Below are positions 1-9,168 of a DNA stretch of 55,828 nucleotides, in pieces. Position 1 is the stretch's first letter. Each line of letters begins with the position of its first letter. The notes beneath the pieces were generated by a model. That model was not told the DNA's origin. It saw only the letters and a program-made list of their open reading frames with translations, and did no database searches. This stretch comes from JBAXGW01 sp037139195 (GTDB lineage Bacteria > Bacteroidota > Bacteroidia > Bacteroidales > JAHJDW01), in NCBI GenBank assembly GCA_037139195.1, contig JBAXGW010000026.1, positions 1 through 55,828 of the forward strand, read 5' to 3'. The translations under genes and the position numbers were made by a program.

Positions 1-23
1 GATAGTAAAATCGAAATAATATT

Positions 24-51
24 AGATGAGTAAAGGGGATACCCAGTTATT
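24..51. repeat. Left copy of the window-end inverted repeat
   Basis: This stretch, just downstream of the first gene's stop codon, reappears inverted at 55774-55801 at the other end of the window. Nineteen bases are identical (33-51 against 55774-55792, core ACTGGGTATCCCC on one strand). With the flanking bases, 26 of 28 match. On the right the copy forms the last codons of an OmpA-domain protein; on the left it is non-coding. Confidence 0.75.
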
Positions 52-52
52 A

Positions 53-565
53 TTAATCGTACCAACTTGCATACATCATATAATTGTTGGCAATACGTTC
101 TACCTCTCCCTTTAATAAATTTTCATCTATATCCTTTATTTTCTTAGCAGGAACACCTGCCCAAACGGAACCTGATTCAACAATAGTATCTTTAGATATT
201 ACTGCTCCGGCGGCAATTATGGAGTTGCTCTCGATAATCACACCATCCATAATAATTGCACCCATTCCAATAAGCACATTATCATGAATACTACAGCCAT
301 GAATTATAGCATTATGTGCAATAGAAACATTATTGCCAATAGAAACTGGGGCTTTTTGGTATGTACAGTGCACAATTGCTCCATCTTGAATATTAACATT
401 ATTGCCAATTCTAATTGAATGAACATCTCCCCTAACTACTGCATTAAACCAAACGCTACATTTTTCGCCAAAAATAACATCGCCAACTATTGTAGCGTTT
501 TCGGCAATAAAGCAACTTTCTGGTATCATTGGCAATTTCCCATTTACCGATTTTATCAATGACAT
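53..565 (-). CDS. Gamma-carbonic anhydrase-like hexapeptide-repeat protein
   Basis: A 170-residue left-handed beta-helix protein of the gamma-carbonic anhydrase-like family (YrdA/PaaY type). Isoleucine/valine-rich hexapeptide repeats run through most of the chain. The family's metal-site surroundings are visible as QDGAIVH near residue 62 and IAHNAIIHGC near residue 82, which supply histidines for a trimer-interface zinc or iron site. Length matches the family. It lies 4 bp after the nadB stop codon, so the two are probably co-transcribed. Many members have weak or no carbonic anhydrase activity, so the reaction is not certain; an acyl-transferase role is less likely because there is no acceptor-specific C-terminal domain. 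Confidence 0.85.
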   Translation of the reverse strand: MSLIKSVNGKLPMIPESCFIAENATIVGDVIFGEKCSVWFNAVVRGDVHSIRIGNNVNIQDGAIVHCTYQKAPVSIGNNVSIAHNAIIHGCSIHDNVLIGMGAIIMDGVIIESNSIIAAGAVISKDTIVESGSVWAGVPAKKIKDIDENLLKGEVERIANNYMMYASWYD

Positions 566-569
566 AAAC

Positions 570-2144
570 TTATTTTTTAAAAGTTACTGTTGGATAATCT
601 AATGAATAATGCAAACCTTTACTTTCTTTCCTATTGGTAGCCATTTTAATAATTAAATAACCAATATTTATTAAATTTCTAAGCTCGCAAATTTGAGGAA
701 TAAGCACCGATTTTTCATATATCTGCTCAGTTTCATTATATAGCAACTCAAGCCTGTCATTTGCTCTTTTTAAACGTAAGTTAGAACGAACAATGCCCAC
801 ATAATTACTCATTACGGTTTGAAGCTCTTTTAGCGATTGGGTAATTAATACCATTTCCTCTGTTAGTACAGTTCCTTCAGCATTCCAATCAGGAACTTCA
901 TTGTTAATCTCAATGTTTTTAACTTTAGAGATTGCATCTACTGAAGCCCGATGAGAAAAAACAAGAGCTTCTAACAATGAATTAGACGCTAATCTATTGG
1001 CTCCATGCAATCCAGAGCTTGCGCATTCTCCACTAGCATATAAGTTTTTTATAGAAGTACGGGCATATTGATCAACTTTAATACCTCCGCACATATAGTG
1101 AGCTGCAGGAATAACGGGTATTAAATCTTTAGAAATATCAATTCCAATACTTAAACATTTTGCATAAATATTAGGAAAATGATTTATTAACTCATTCTTT
1201 TTCAAATGCCTACAGTCCAAATATACAAAATCATCACCCGAAATTTTCATTTCAGAATCTATCGCTCTTGCAACAATATCACGTGGAGCTAATGAGCCAC
1301 GAGAATCATATTTATGTGCAAATTCCTCTCCTTTTCTGTTTTTTAATATGGCTCCAAATCCTCTTAATGCTTCTGTTATCAAAAAAGAAGGTTTTTCATT
1401 TGGGTTATATAAAGATGTTGGATGAAATTGCGAAAACTCCATGTTTTCAACTACACCTTTTGCTCTATAAACCATTGCAATTCCATCGCCTGTGGCAATT
1501 GGAGGATTTGTGGTAGTTGCGTATACATTTCCTACACCTCCTGTTGCCATTAATGTTGTTTTAGCTAAAACTGTTTCTATTTGACCAGTATTTGGATTTA
1601 ATATATAAGCTCCATAACATTTAGTATTATTTGTCCTTCTTGTTACTTCAATTCCTAGGTGATGCTCAGTTATTATGTCTACTGCAAAATAGTTTTCTAA
1701 TACTTCAATATTTTTGTGTTCTTTAACTTTCAGAATTAATGCACGCTGTATCTCTTTCCCTGTATTATCTTTATGATGTAATACTCTGTATTCTGAGTGT
1801 CCACCTTCTTTTGCTAAATCATATAGTCCCGACTTAGTTTTGTCGAATTTAGTTCCCCACTTTATAAGCTCTCTAACCCTAGCTGTAGATTCGGTTATAG
1901 TTATTCTAACTATTTCTTCATTACATAATTCAGCTCCAGCTAACATTGTATCTTGAATGTGCTTTTCATACGAGTCTGGCGAATACATAACAGCTGCAAT
2001 TCCACCCTGAGCATATCGTGTGTTCGTTTCATCCATTTTATCTTTTGAAACCAAACAAACTTTTCCATGTTTAGCAACTTTCAAAGCATAGCTCAATCCT
2101 GCAATGCCTGATCCTATAATTAAAAAATCAACTTTCCTTCGCAT
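570..2144 (-). CDS. nadB: L-aspartate oxidase
   Basis: Flavoprotein that oxidises L-aspartate to iminoaspartate, the first step of de novo NAD synthesis. At 524 residues it has the usual NadB length. The N-terminal dinucleotide motif GSGIAGLSYAL binds FAD. NTRYAQGGIAAV and EGGHSEYRVLHHKD are the conserved active-site stretches of the NadB/SdhA superfamily, and ASGLHGANRLASNSLLEAL is the typical late FAD-binding motif. The C-terminal helical domain is present. NadA and NadC, which use the product, are not in this window. It leads a two-gene minus-strand unit with the carbonic anhydrase-like gene. Fumarate reductase flavoprotein is ruled out by the NadB-type C-terminus and the lack of sdhB/frdB neighbours. 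Confidence 0.93.
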   Translation of the reverse strand: MRRKVDFLIIGSGIAGLSYALKVAKHGKVCLVSKDKMDETNTRYAQGGIAAVMYSPDSYEKHIQDTMLAGAELCNEEIVRITITESTARVRELIKWGTKFDKTKSGLYDLAKEGGHSEYRVLHHKDNTGKEIQRALILKVKEHKNIEVLENYFAVDIITEHHLGIEVTRRTNNTKCYGAYILNPNTGQIETVLAKTTLMATGGVGNVYATTTNPPIATGDGIAMVYRAKGVVENMEFSQFHPTSLYNPNEKPSFLITEALRGFGAILKNRKGEEFAHKYDSRGSLAPRDIVARAIDSEMKISGDDFVYLDCRHLKKNELINHFPNIYAKCLSIGIDISKDLIPVIPAAHYMCGGIKVDQYARTSIKNLYASGECASSGLHGANRLASNSLLEALVFSHRASVDAISKVKNIEINNEVPDWNAEGTVLTEEMVLITQSLKELQTVMSNYVGIVRSNLRLKRANDRLELLYNETEQIYEKSVLIPQICELRNLINIGYLIIKMATNRKESKGLHYSLDYPTVTFKK

Positions 2145-2254
2145 TATTTTAGCGTTTAAATCTGAGCAAAATTAACTATTTGTTTCGTCTTTATTAGATT
2201 GTTTATATTTTTTTTAGAAACATCCAATAATTAAAATTAATAGAACCTCTTAAT

Positions 2255-3502
2255 TTAGATTTCTAGCAATAAATTAGTAGAATTTGAACTTCCAATCAAA
2301 AGATTTTCAGGTTGTTCTATTAGCTCTTTTATTTTTATTAAGAATGCTACCGAATCTTTTCCATCAATAACGCGATGATCATACGATAGAGCAATGTACA
2401 TCATAGGTGCAATTTCTACTTTCCCATTAACTGCAATAGGCCTATCAACAATATTGTGCATTCCTAATATTGCACTTTGGGGTGAATTTATAATTGGAGT
2501 AGAAAGCAGAGATCCAAAAACTCCACCGTTAGTAATAGTAAATGTTCCGCCAGTTAATTCTTCAATAGATATACGATTGTTTTTAGCTTTTTGTGCTAAT
2601 TCAAATATAGTTTTTTCAATCACAGGAATGGATTTTGAATTTGCATTTTTAACAACGGGGACCATTAAACCTTTCGGTGTACTAACTGCTATACTTATAT
2701 CTGAATAATTAAAGCTTAAAATATCGCCACTATCAATTTGACTATTAATAATTGGATAATGAGTTAATGCAATTGAAGCAGCTTTTGTGAAAAAAGACAT
2801 ATAACCTAGCGAAACGCCATGTTTTTCTTTGAATGCATCTTTGTTTTCACTTCTAAGCTTAATTAATGCTTGCATATTTATTTCATTAAACGTTGTTAGC
2901 ATAGCTGTTTGATTCTTTGCAGCAACAAGTCTTTCTGATAGTTTTAATCGAAGCGTAGACATTTTTTTTCGCTCTACCTCTCTTACTTCAACTCCTAAAT
3001 TGTTATTCTTTTTAATATCAGAACTTAGCGGTTTTGATAGAACATCAGAAATCTCTTTCTTCGATAAACGAATATGCTTTAATTTTTCTATAAACTCTAG
3101 TTCAGAAATATTTTTGTCTGCTAATAATAAACGAGCTAGTGGACTAATATTTAATTCCAGGTTTTGATTAGTTAATTTATCTGGTTTTATTAGTTCTTCA
3201 GGTTTTGAAATAATTTCAACTGGTTCTATTACCTTAACATCGTCAGCTCTATCAACACTTATTGAAGCCGAACTGTCAATAATACAAAGAGTTGAGCCTA
3301 CTTGAATAGTATCGCCTTCAGAAGCAAAAAATTTAATAATGCCTGACTCACTTGCAAACACTGGAAGCGTAGCTTTATCTGAATCAATTTCTGCAATTTC
3401 AGCATCTTTCTCAACATAATCGCCATTTTTAACTAACAAAGCCGACAATTGAACGTTATTTATTGATTCTCCGGGGCTAGGGATTTTAATTTCTATTAAC
3501 AT
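2255..3502 (-). CDS. sucB: 2-oxoacid dehydrogenase E2 (dihydrolipoyl succinyltransferase type)
   Basis: E2 acyltransferase core of a 2-oxoacid dehydrogenase complex, 415 residues. Domains in order: a lipoyl domain with the modified lysine in SDKAT (about K43), a Pro/Lys/Glu-rich linker, a peripheral subunit-binding domain around residues 115-150 (SPLARLLLAD), and a catalytic acetyltransferase domain ending in ALSYDHRVIDGKD, which carries the catalytic His and Asp. The single lipoyl domain and overall length fit the 2-oxoglutarate complex better than pyruvate dehydrogenase. The E1 (sucA) and E3 (lpd) partners, often adjacent, are absent here. A branched-chain E2 cannot be fully excluded by eye. 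Confidence 0.85.
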   Translation of the reverse strand: MLIEIKIPSPGESINNVQLSALLVKNGDYVEKDAEIAEIDSDKATLPVFASESGIIKFFASEGDTIQVGSTLCIIDSSASISVDRADDVKVIEPVEIISKPEELIKPDKLTNQNLELNISPLARLLLADKNISELEFIEKLKHIRLSKKEISDVLSKPLSSDIKKNNNLGVEVREVERKKMSTLRLKLSERLVAAKNQTAMLTTFNEINMQALIKLRSENKDAFKEKHGVSLGYMSFFTKAASIALTHYPIINSQIDSGDILSFNYSDISIAVSTPKGLMVPVVKNANSKSIPVIEKTIFELAQKAKNNRISIEELTGGTFTITNGGVFGSLLSTPIINSPQSAILGMHNIVDRPIAVNGKVEIAPMMYIALSYDHRVIDGKDSVAFLIKIKELIEQPENLLIGSSNSTNLLLEI

Positions 3503-3681
3503 AATTAATTATTTAGAATCATTCTATTAACAAAAATAAGATTAATTTTTGTGTTAACATAAATAAAGCTTAAAAAACTTTAAAAGCCGTATTAACAGTA
3601 ATTAACCAAAAAATAAAATCAAGCAATATTTTAGTTGATTTAAAAAAAAACAAATTAAAATAAAAAATAGGGGTTAAAATG

Positions 3682-3711
3682 TTGTAAATTGAGTTTTCAT
3701 TTAATAAATTT
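3682..3711 (+). promoter_or_regulatory. Candidate promoter of the S46 peptidase gene
   Basis: A TTG at 3682-3684 lies about 19 bp before TAAATTTA at 3704-3711, close to the Bacteroidota TTTG/TAnnTTTG pattern. The start codon is about 50 bp further on. The match is imperfect. Confidence 0.35.
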
Positions 3712-3763
3712 ACGCCTCTTTACGAGAAATAGCTAATATAAATTTATCTAAATATTAAATAGT

Positions 3764-5938
3764 ATGAGAAAACAATTTACTAAGATTTTAATTGTCTTTT
3801 CTTTGTTTGCAAGTATAAATGTAAAAGCAGACGAAGGTATGTGGCTGATGATGTTAATTGAAAGGCTTAATTATGTTGACATGCAGAAAATGGGATTGAA
3901 ACTAAGCCCTGATGAACTGTATAGTGCTAATAATTCTAGTTTAAAAGATGCAATTGTTAAGTTTGGTAGAGGATGTACTGGAGAAATGGTCTCAGAACAA
4001 GGATTACTAATGACAGCGCATCACTGTGGTTTTGAATATATTCAACAGAACAGTACGGTAGAAAAAGATTACTTATTAAATGGTTTTTGGGCTACTTCAA
4101 GAGCTGAAGAATTGCCTTGTCAAGGTTTAACTGTAACATTTTTATCTAGAATTGAGGATGTTTCTGAAAAAGTTTTACTTGGGGTAAACGAGAGTATGAC
4201 AGAAACTTCTAGAAAAAACAAAATTGACGCTGCTATCAGCCATTTAGTAGAAACAGCAACTAAAAAGACCAATTATACAGCAGAAATTAAAAGTTTCTAC
4301 GAAGGCAAAGAGTATTATATGTTTGTTTATGAAACATTTAAAGATATTCGTTTAGTTGGAGCACCTCCACAAGCTGTTGGTAATTTTGGTGGTGATACTG
4401 ATAACTGGGCTTGGCCTCGTCATACTGGAGATTTCTCTATGTTCCGTGTTTACACGGCTCCAGATGGTACAGCTGCAGAATATTCAAAAGATAATGTGCC
4501 TTTTAAACCTAAACATTTTTTGCCAATATCTACTAAAGGCGTAAAAGAGGGTGATTTTACAATGTCTATAGGATACCCTGGGAAAACAGATAGATTTATC
4601 AGTTCTTACGGAGTTAATATTGCTGAAAAACAATATAACCCTGCATTCGTTAGAATTCGTGATAAAAAGCTTTCTATTATGAGAGCATCAATGGAAAGTA
4701 GCTATGATAACAAATTAAAATATGCTGCAAAATATGTTTTAACAAGTAACTATTGGAAATTTTATCAAGAACAAACTAAAAATATTCAACGTTTGAACAT
4801 TTATGATAAAAAGAAAGCGGAAGAAAATACTTTCCAAAAATGGGCAGATAGCGATCCTACAAAGAAAGCTATGTACGGAAATACTATGAAAGATATTGCT
4901 GACGCTTATAAAGAAATTGAAAAGTATAACTTATCAAAATTGTATTTTAGCGAAGTTATTGGAAAAGGGGTTGATTTAATGATGATTTCGAAAAAGTTCT
5001 TGCCTTTATATAAGCAAATGTCTACATTAGCAACAGGTAAAGACAAGAAGAAACTTATGGATGATGCAAGAATTCTTGCTGAAAATTTAAAGGAAGACGT
5101 TAGAGAATATATTAAAAATACCGATTTCAAAACTGATAAACTTATTTTCAGAGAACTTTTCAAACTATACTATAATGACATAGTGAAAGAGCAACATCCT
5201 GATATTTTTCAAACTGTTGAAAAAGAATATTTAGGCGACATGGGTGCTTTTGCTGATTATGTTTATAATAATTCAATTTTTGCTGATCCTAATAAACTTT
5301 GGTTTTTCTTAAATCACATTGATGCACAGACATTAGAGGGAGATATCACTTTTAAAATCTTAAACTCATGTATGAGCCAAGATGCAAAAATCGACGGAGC
5401 TATGTTAGAAGCAAATTGGAAACTAACAAAAGCTAAAAGAACTTATATTGAAGGTTTAAAAGAAATGAATGTTAATAAAAAATTCTATCCTGATGCTAAC
5501 TCAACTATGCGTTTGAATTATGGAAAAGTTTCTGGATACATTCCTTCAGATGGACTTGTTGCTGAATACCGTACTACTCTAGATGGTATTTTAGAAAAAG
5601 AAGATAAAAACAATGATGATTTTAATGTTCCTGATAAATTAAAATTGATTCATCAATACAAAGATTATGGACAATATGGCGAAAACAATGAAATGCCTAT
5701 TTGCTTTATTACTGACAATGACGTGACAGGTGGGAACTCTGGTGGTCCTGTTATTAATGGCGAAGGTCAGTTGGTTGGTATTGTATTCGATTTAAATCGT
5801 GAAGCAATGAGTGCTGATTATTGTTTCTCTCCAACATTACAACGGACAATAGCAGTAGACATTCGTTATCCACTTTTGATTATGGATAAAATGTTTAAAG
5901 CATCTTATATATTAAATGAATTACAATACAACAAGTAA
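3764..5938 (+). CDS. S46-family dipeptidyl-peptidase (DPP7/DPP11-like) with atypical S1 residue
   Basis: Secreted or periplasmic serine exopeptidase that removes dipeptides from peptide N-termini, 724 residues, the usual S46 length. A signal peptide covers residues 1-22 (cut after KA). The catalytic histidine is in LMTAHHCGF (86/87), the aspartate region is GGDTDNWAWPRHTGDF, and the serine is S659 in GGNSGGP. The residue 18 positions after the serine sets S1 specificity: Gly in DPP7 and Arg in DPP11 of Porphyromonas gingivalis. Here the ungapped equivalent is Leu677 (FDLNREAM), so substrate preference cannot be assigned to either known type. The gene stands alone with its own terminator. Confidence 0.92.
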   Translation: MRKQFTKILIVFSLFASINVKADEGMWLMMLIERLNYVDMQKMGLKLSPDELYSANNSSLKDAIVKFGRGCTGEMVSEQGLLMTAHHCGFEYIQQNSTVEKDYLLNGFWATSRAEELPCQGLTVTFLSRIEDVSEKVLLGVNESMTETSRKNKIDAAISHLVETATKKTNYTAEIKSFYEGKEYYMFVYETFKDIRLVGAPPQAVGNFGGDTDNWAWPRHTGDFSMFRVYTAPDGTAAEYSKDNVPFKPKHFLPISTKGVKEGDFTMSIGYPGKTDRFISSYGVNIAEKQYNPAFVRIRDKKLSIMRASMESSYDNKLKYAAKYVLTSNYWKFYQEQTKNIQRLNIYDKKKAEENTFQKWADSDPTKKAMYGNTMKDIADAYKEIEKYNLSKLYFSEVIGKGVDLMMISKKFLPLYKQMSTLATGKDKKKLMDDARILAENLKEDVREYIKNTDFKTDKLIFRELFKLYYNDIVKEQHPDIFQTVEKEYLGDMGAFADYVYNNSIFADPNKLWFFLNHIDAQTLEGDITFKILNSCMSQDAKIDGAMLEANWKLTKAKRTYIEGLKEMNVNKKFYPDANSTMRLNYGKVSGYIPSDGLVAEYRTTLDGILEKEDKNNDDFNVPDKLKLIHQYKDYGQYGENNEMPICFITDNDVTGGNSGGPVINGEGQLVGIVFDLNREAMSADYCFSPTLQRTIAVDIRYPLLIMDKMFKASYILNELQYNK

Positions 5939-5957
5939 AAATAAATAAACTATTATT

Positions 5958-5993
5958 AAAACGAGGCAGACATTTTTCTGTCTCGTTTTTTTA
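5958..5993 (+). terminator. Rho-independent terminator after the S46 peptidase
   Basis: An approximately 12-bp stem (AAACGAGGCAG pairing with CTGTCTCGTTT, one G-T pair) with a short T-rich loop, followed by a run of T, 20 bp after the stop codon. Confidence 0.8.
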
Positions 5994-6257
5994 TTCTAGT
6001 AAGCTTTTTTTATCACTATTCCGACCTAAAATCATTCTTAAGGGCATTTCATGGTATTTTAAGCGTACCCTCAAAAATAATAATATAGTTCGCTATACAC
6101 AATTATTTACAGCAAACTTATCAGCTTAAACCTTGTTTGCAAAAACACATCCTGACTCTTTCAAATAGCTATCAAGTGTGATAGAATTGAAAGGTAATAT
6201 ATCTAAATGAACTCAGCTCTCTTTGCAAGCTTAAAATTCAATATCAACTAGCTATTA
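5994..6257. other. Intergenic stretch without recognisable content
   Basis: About 260 bp between two terminators. I see no open frame with protein-like composition, no RNA gene and no convincing repeat. Confidence 0.5.
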
Positions 6258-6288
6258 CAAAAAAAATCCCACTATAAAATGGGATTTT
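6258..6288 (-). terminator. Terminator of the yceD-rpmF-plsX-fabH-tRNA unit
   Basis: A 9-bp inverted repeat (AAAATCCCA at 6263-6271 with TGGGATTTT at 6280-6288). Read on the minus strand it is followed by about eight T. It lies 46 bp after the tRNA 3' end. Confidence 0.75.
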
Positions 6289-6333
6289 GGAATATATATA
6301 AAGTTTAATTGAAAAAGCCACTGCGGGCTTTTG

Positions 6334-6406
6334 TTGTCCCGTTAGGTCTCGAACCTAAACTCTTCTGATCCAGAGACAGACGTGTTGCCAATTACACCAC
6401 AGGACA
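6334..6406 (-). tRNA. tRNA-Gln (anticodon CUG)
   Basis: A 73-nt cloverleaf folds by eye: acceptor TGTCCTG/CGGGACA (one G-T pair), D-stem GTGT/ACAC, anticodon stem TCTGT/TCAGA, T-stem TTAGG/CCTAA with loop TTCGAGA. With U33 aligned, the anticodon is CUG at 6371-6373 (minus), reading the CAG codon. The D-arm GTGTAATTGGCAACAC is typical of Bacteroidota tRNA-Gln. CCA is not encoded. Position 31-39 is a U-U mismatch. It follows fabH by 34 bp and probably shares its transcript or terminator. Confidence 0.88.
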
Positions 6407-6440
6407 ATGGATAATTTTATTGCTTTTTTGTATTATCTTC

Positions 6441-7427
6441 TTAATAAGCCCATTTCAAATAAATAGCTCCCCAAGTAAATCCTGCTCCAAAAGTAACTAA
6501 TATAACATTATCTCCTTTTTTCAGTTGACTCTCATAATCTGCTAAGCAAAGAGGCAAAGTTCCAGAGGTTGTGTTTCCATATTTTTGAATGTTAACCATA
6601 ACCTTACTTTTGTCTATTTCCATCCTATTACCAACAGCTTCAATAATTCGCATGTTAGCCTGATGAGGTACAACCCAAGCAATATCATTATGAGTTAAAT
6701 TATTTCTTTTCATTATTTCAACGGCAACATCCGACATACTAGAAACAGCCCATTTGAATACAGGTTGACCTTCTTGATAAATGAAATGTTCGCGAGCATC
6801 AATTGTTTCATGAGAAGCAGGTCTAACAGAACCACCAGCTTTTTGATGCAAATGAACTCTACCTACACCATCAGATTTCAAAATGCCATCCATAATACCA
6901 AATTCTTCTGTTGTTGGTTCTAGTAAAACAGCACCAGAGCCATCACCAAAAATTGGGCATGTTGCGCGATCTGTATAATCGACAATTGAAGACATTTTTT
7001 CTGCTCCTACAACTACAACTTTTTTATACTGACCCGATTCAACAAATTTTGAAGCAGTATACAACGCAAATAAAAATCCCGAACAACCAGCATTTAAATC
7101 ATAGCTAAAGGCATTTTTTATTCCAACTTTATCACTAATAATATTAGCGGTTGCGGGGAATTGATGGTCAGGCGTTACGGTTGCACATATAAGTAAATCA
7201 ACTTCTTCTGGCTTTGTATTGGTTTTAGTTAAAAGTTGTTTAACAGCTTCGGTTCCCGCATCTGATGAACCTTTTCCAGCATCAAGGATATGTCGTTCCT
7301 TAATGCCAATCATCTTCATTATCCATTCATCGGTTGTATCAACCATTTTGCTAAGTTCCTCATTTGTCAAAATATATTCGGGAACATAAGCACCTATTCC
7401 TGTTATTGCTGCTCTTATTTTTGTCAT
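6441..7427 (-). CDS. fabH: 3-oxoacyl-ACP synthase III
   Basis: Condenses acetyl-CoA (or a branched starter) with malonyl-ACP to begin type II fatty-acid synthesis in the cytoplasm. At 328 residues it has the standard length. The Cys-His-Asn triad is visible: C115 in NAGCSGF, H255 in VPHQANMR and N285 in YGNTTSGT. The C-terminal GAGFTWGA motif is typical. It is the last protein gene of the classic yceD-rpmF-plsX-fabH cluster, 42 bp after plsX. Bacteroidota often carry two FabH copies with different starter preference; which type this is cannot be told by eye. Confidence 0.95.
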   Translation of the reverse strand: MTKIRAAITGIGAYVPEYILTNEELSKMVDTTDEWIMKMIGIKERHILDAGKGSSDAGTEAVKQLLTKTNTKPEEVDLLICATVTPDHQFPATANIISDKVGIKNAFSYDLNAGCSGFLFALYTASKFVESGQYKKVVVVGAEKMSSIVDYTDRATCPIFGDGSGAVLLEPTTEEFGIMDGILKSDGVGRVHLHQKAGGSVRPASHETIDAREHFIYQEGQPVFKWAVSSMSDVAVEIMKRNNLTHNDIAWVVPHQANMRIIEAVGNRMEIDKSKVMVNIQKYGNTTSGTLPLCLADYESQLKKGDNVILVTFGAGFTWGAIYLKWAY

Positions 7428-7469
7428 AACAATTATCTTTTAATCAAAACTTCGGCTAATTTATACAAA

Positions 7470-8411
7470 TTATTGGGAAAATGCCTTTTTAATTTTAGAA
7501 ATTAATTTTGAAGATTGAATATTTTTTGTTTGCAATATCATATTTTTAATAGCAATATCATTTGATATTCCATGACCAATTATCACTGTAGAATTAATAC
7601 CAAGAATTGGTGTTCCGCCGTGGTTCTCATAATTCATTCTGTCAAAGAATTCATCTTTAAACCCTCGTTTCACAATCATTCTATACATTCCTTCAACTTG
7701 TTTAAGCACAACATTTCCAACAAATCCATCACATATAATTACATCTGCTTTATCTTTAAACAAATCACGGCTTTCAATATTACCAACAAATTCGAAATCG
7801 GTTGTCCCTTTCATCAAGCTATAAACAGCTTGAGTTTGAAGGTTTCCTTTTCCTTCTTCTTCGCCAATACTTAATAGTGCTATGCGAGGGTTTTTAATTT
7901 TTAGAACCTGCTGTGCATATAAATTTCCAATAATAGCAAATTGATATAATACATCTGGTTTTGCATCTGGATTTGTTCCTACATCAAGCAATAATCCGGT
8001 ACCTCCATTTTCTTTAGGAAGACTTGCAGAAGTACAAGGTCTAATTACTCCAGGAATGCTATTTACAGAATACATCGCTCCAACAAGCATTGCACCAGTA
8101 TTACCAGCACTACATAAACCATCAATCTCTTTGTTTTTAAGATAATGAAAAGCTTTTGAAATACTAGAATCTTGTTTCTGACTTATTGCTTTAGTAGGAT
8201 GTTCGCCCATTTCAATAACTTCAGAACAGTGAACAACATCAAAAAGAGATATATCGGCATTTAATTCGCCAAATATTGATTCTATACGAGTCTTATCGCC
8301 AAAAAGGACAATAGTATCCCCCGACGATAATTCTTGTTGTGCAAGTATCGCTCCTTTGATGGTAGCTAAAGGGGCATAATCCCCTCCCATTACATCAATA
8401 CCTATCTTCAT
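7470..8411 (-). CDS. plsX: Phosphate acyltransferase PlsX
   Basis: Converts acyl-ACP and phosphate into acyl-phosphate for the PlsY step of phosphatidic acid synthesis; peripheral membrane enzyme. 313 residues, normal length. The N-terminal IGIDVMGGDYAP is the family signature. GLCSAGNTGAMLVGA and LLDVGTNPDAKPD, plus ICDGFVGNVVLK near the C-terminus, are highly conserved PlsX segments. It sits between rpmF and fabH with short gaps, as in many bacteria. Confidence 0.96.
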   Translation of the reverse strand: MKIGIDVMGGDYAPLATIKGAILAQQELSSGDTIVLFGDKTRIESIFGELNADISLFDVVHCSEVIEMGEHPTKAISQKQDSSISKAFHYLKNKEIDGLCSAGNTGAMLVGAMYSVNSIPGVIRPCTSASLPKENGGTGLLLDVGTNPDAKPDVLYQFAIIGNLYAQQVLKIKNPRIALLSIGEEEGKGNLQTQAVYSLMKGTTDFEFVGNIESRDLFKDKADVIICDGFVGNVVLKQVEGMYRMIVKRGFKDEFFDRMNYENHGGTPILGINSTVIIGHGISNDIAIKNMILQTKNIQSSKLISKIKKAFSQ

Positions 8412-8426
8412 GGTATTAAAACTAAA

Positions 8427-8612
8427 TTAAGCTTTAGCTTCTTTTTCTATTGCTGGTTTTCCTTTATAGAAACCACACTCACCACATACTCTATGAAATA
8501 AAACAGGCGATCCACAGTTTGAACATACTGAAATTGTTGGAGCTACTGCTTTGTAATGAGTTCTTCTCTTGTCTCTTCTTGTTGATGAGTGTTTGTGTTT
8601 TGGATTTGGCAT
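8427..8612 (-). CDS. rpmF: Ribosomal protein bL32
   Basis: A 61-residue large-subunit ribosomal protein. The N-terminal MPNPKHKHSSTRRDKRRTH is the bL32 signature. It is the zinc-binding form, with CSNCG and CGECG pairs about 13 residues apart. It lies 15 bp before plsX and 18 bp after the YceD gene; this linkage of bL32 to phospholipid synthesis is widely conserved. The C-terminal tail (EKEAKA) is slightly longer than in the shortest homologues. Confidence 0.97.
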   Translation of the reverse strand: MPNPKHKHSSTRRDKRRTHYKAVAPTISVCSNCGSPVLFHRVCGECGFYKGKPAIEKEAKA

Positions 8613-8630
8613 ATTTGAAATTTTTTAATG

Positions 8631-9143
8631 TTAATTTTCAAAATCTATATTTAACAACTTATTCCAACTTGGATTGTTATTTTCTTTAGGTTGTAGTTCT
8701 TCAATCAATTTGATTGTAGCAGTATTACATTGACTTTTATTTTCATTTTCTGAATGCACTTTTCTGATAGGAATAGCAAGACCAATCATCTCATAAACCA
8801 TTTGGTTAATATCTACCTCGTATTCATTCTCTGGAAGAATGATTACATCATCTGCTGCTGCTTCATATCCATGTCCAAACTTTACAAATACTTGTTGAGT
8901 TCCTTCAATTGGCAAATCAAAATCTTCTCCACATCTATCGCAAGTAGCACCTACAAATCCATAAAATGTGAAATTCAGAATTAACATCCGTTCCGATTTG
9001 TCTAATTCCAACTGAAGTTGAACATTTCCTTTCTGAATCTCAAAAAAATCAAATTCCTCAAAGAACGAATTATTGATTTCAAAATCATATAAATGCTTTC
9101 CTAGTGCAAGCCCTCTAAACGGTATTTTAAAATCTTTTTTCAA
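8631..9143 (-). CDS. YceD/DUF177 family protein
   Basis: A 170-residue protein of the YceD (DUF177) family, usually encoded directly before rpmF and implicated in 23S rRNA accumulation and ribosome assembly in some bacteria and plastids. A CDRCGEDFDLPIEG motif near residue 80 is the conserved family cysteine pair, and a second conserved segment with SQCNTATIKLIEEL lies near the C-terminus. First gene of the operon; a -7-like box lies about 25 bp upstream. Molecular function remains unproven in Bacteroidota. Confidence 0.85.
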   Translation of the reverse strand: MKKDFKIPFRGLALGKHLYDFEINNSFFEEFDFFEIQKGNVQLQLELDKSERMLILNFTFYGFVGATCDRCGEDFDLPIEGTQQVFVKFGHGYEAAADDVIILPENEYEVDINQMVYEMIGLAIPIRKVHSENENKSQCNTATIKLIEELQPKENNNPSWNKLLNIDFEN

Positions 9144-9168
9144 TTATCAATTCAAAATTAAAAGTTCG

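Noticed and set aside
53..565. Acyltransferase (LpxA/serine acetyltransferase type)
   Set aside because: Hexapeptide repeats fit, but motif order and length match the gamma-carbonic anhydrase-like family better.
570..2144. Fumarate reductase/succinate dehydrogenase flavoprotein
   Set aside because: NadB-type motifs and C-terminus; no frdB/sdhB or cytochrome partner.
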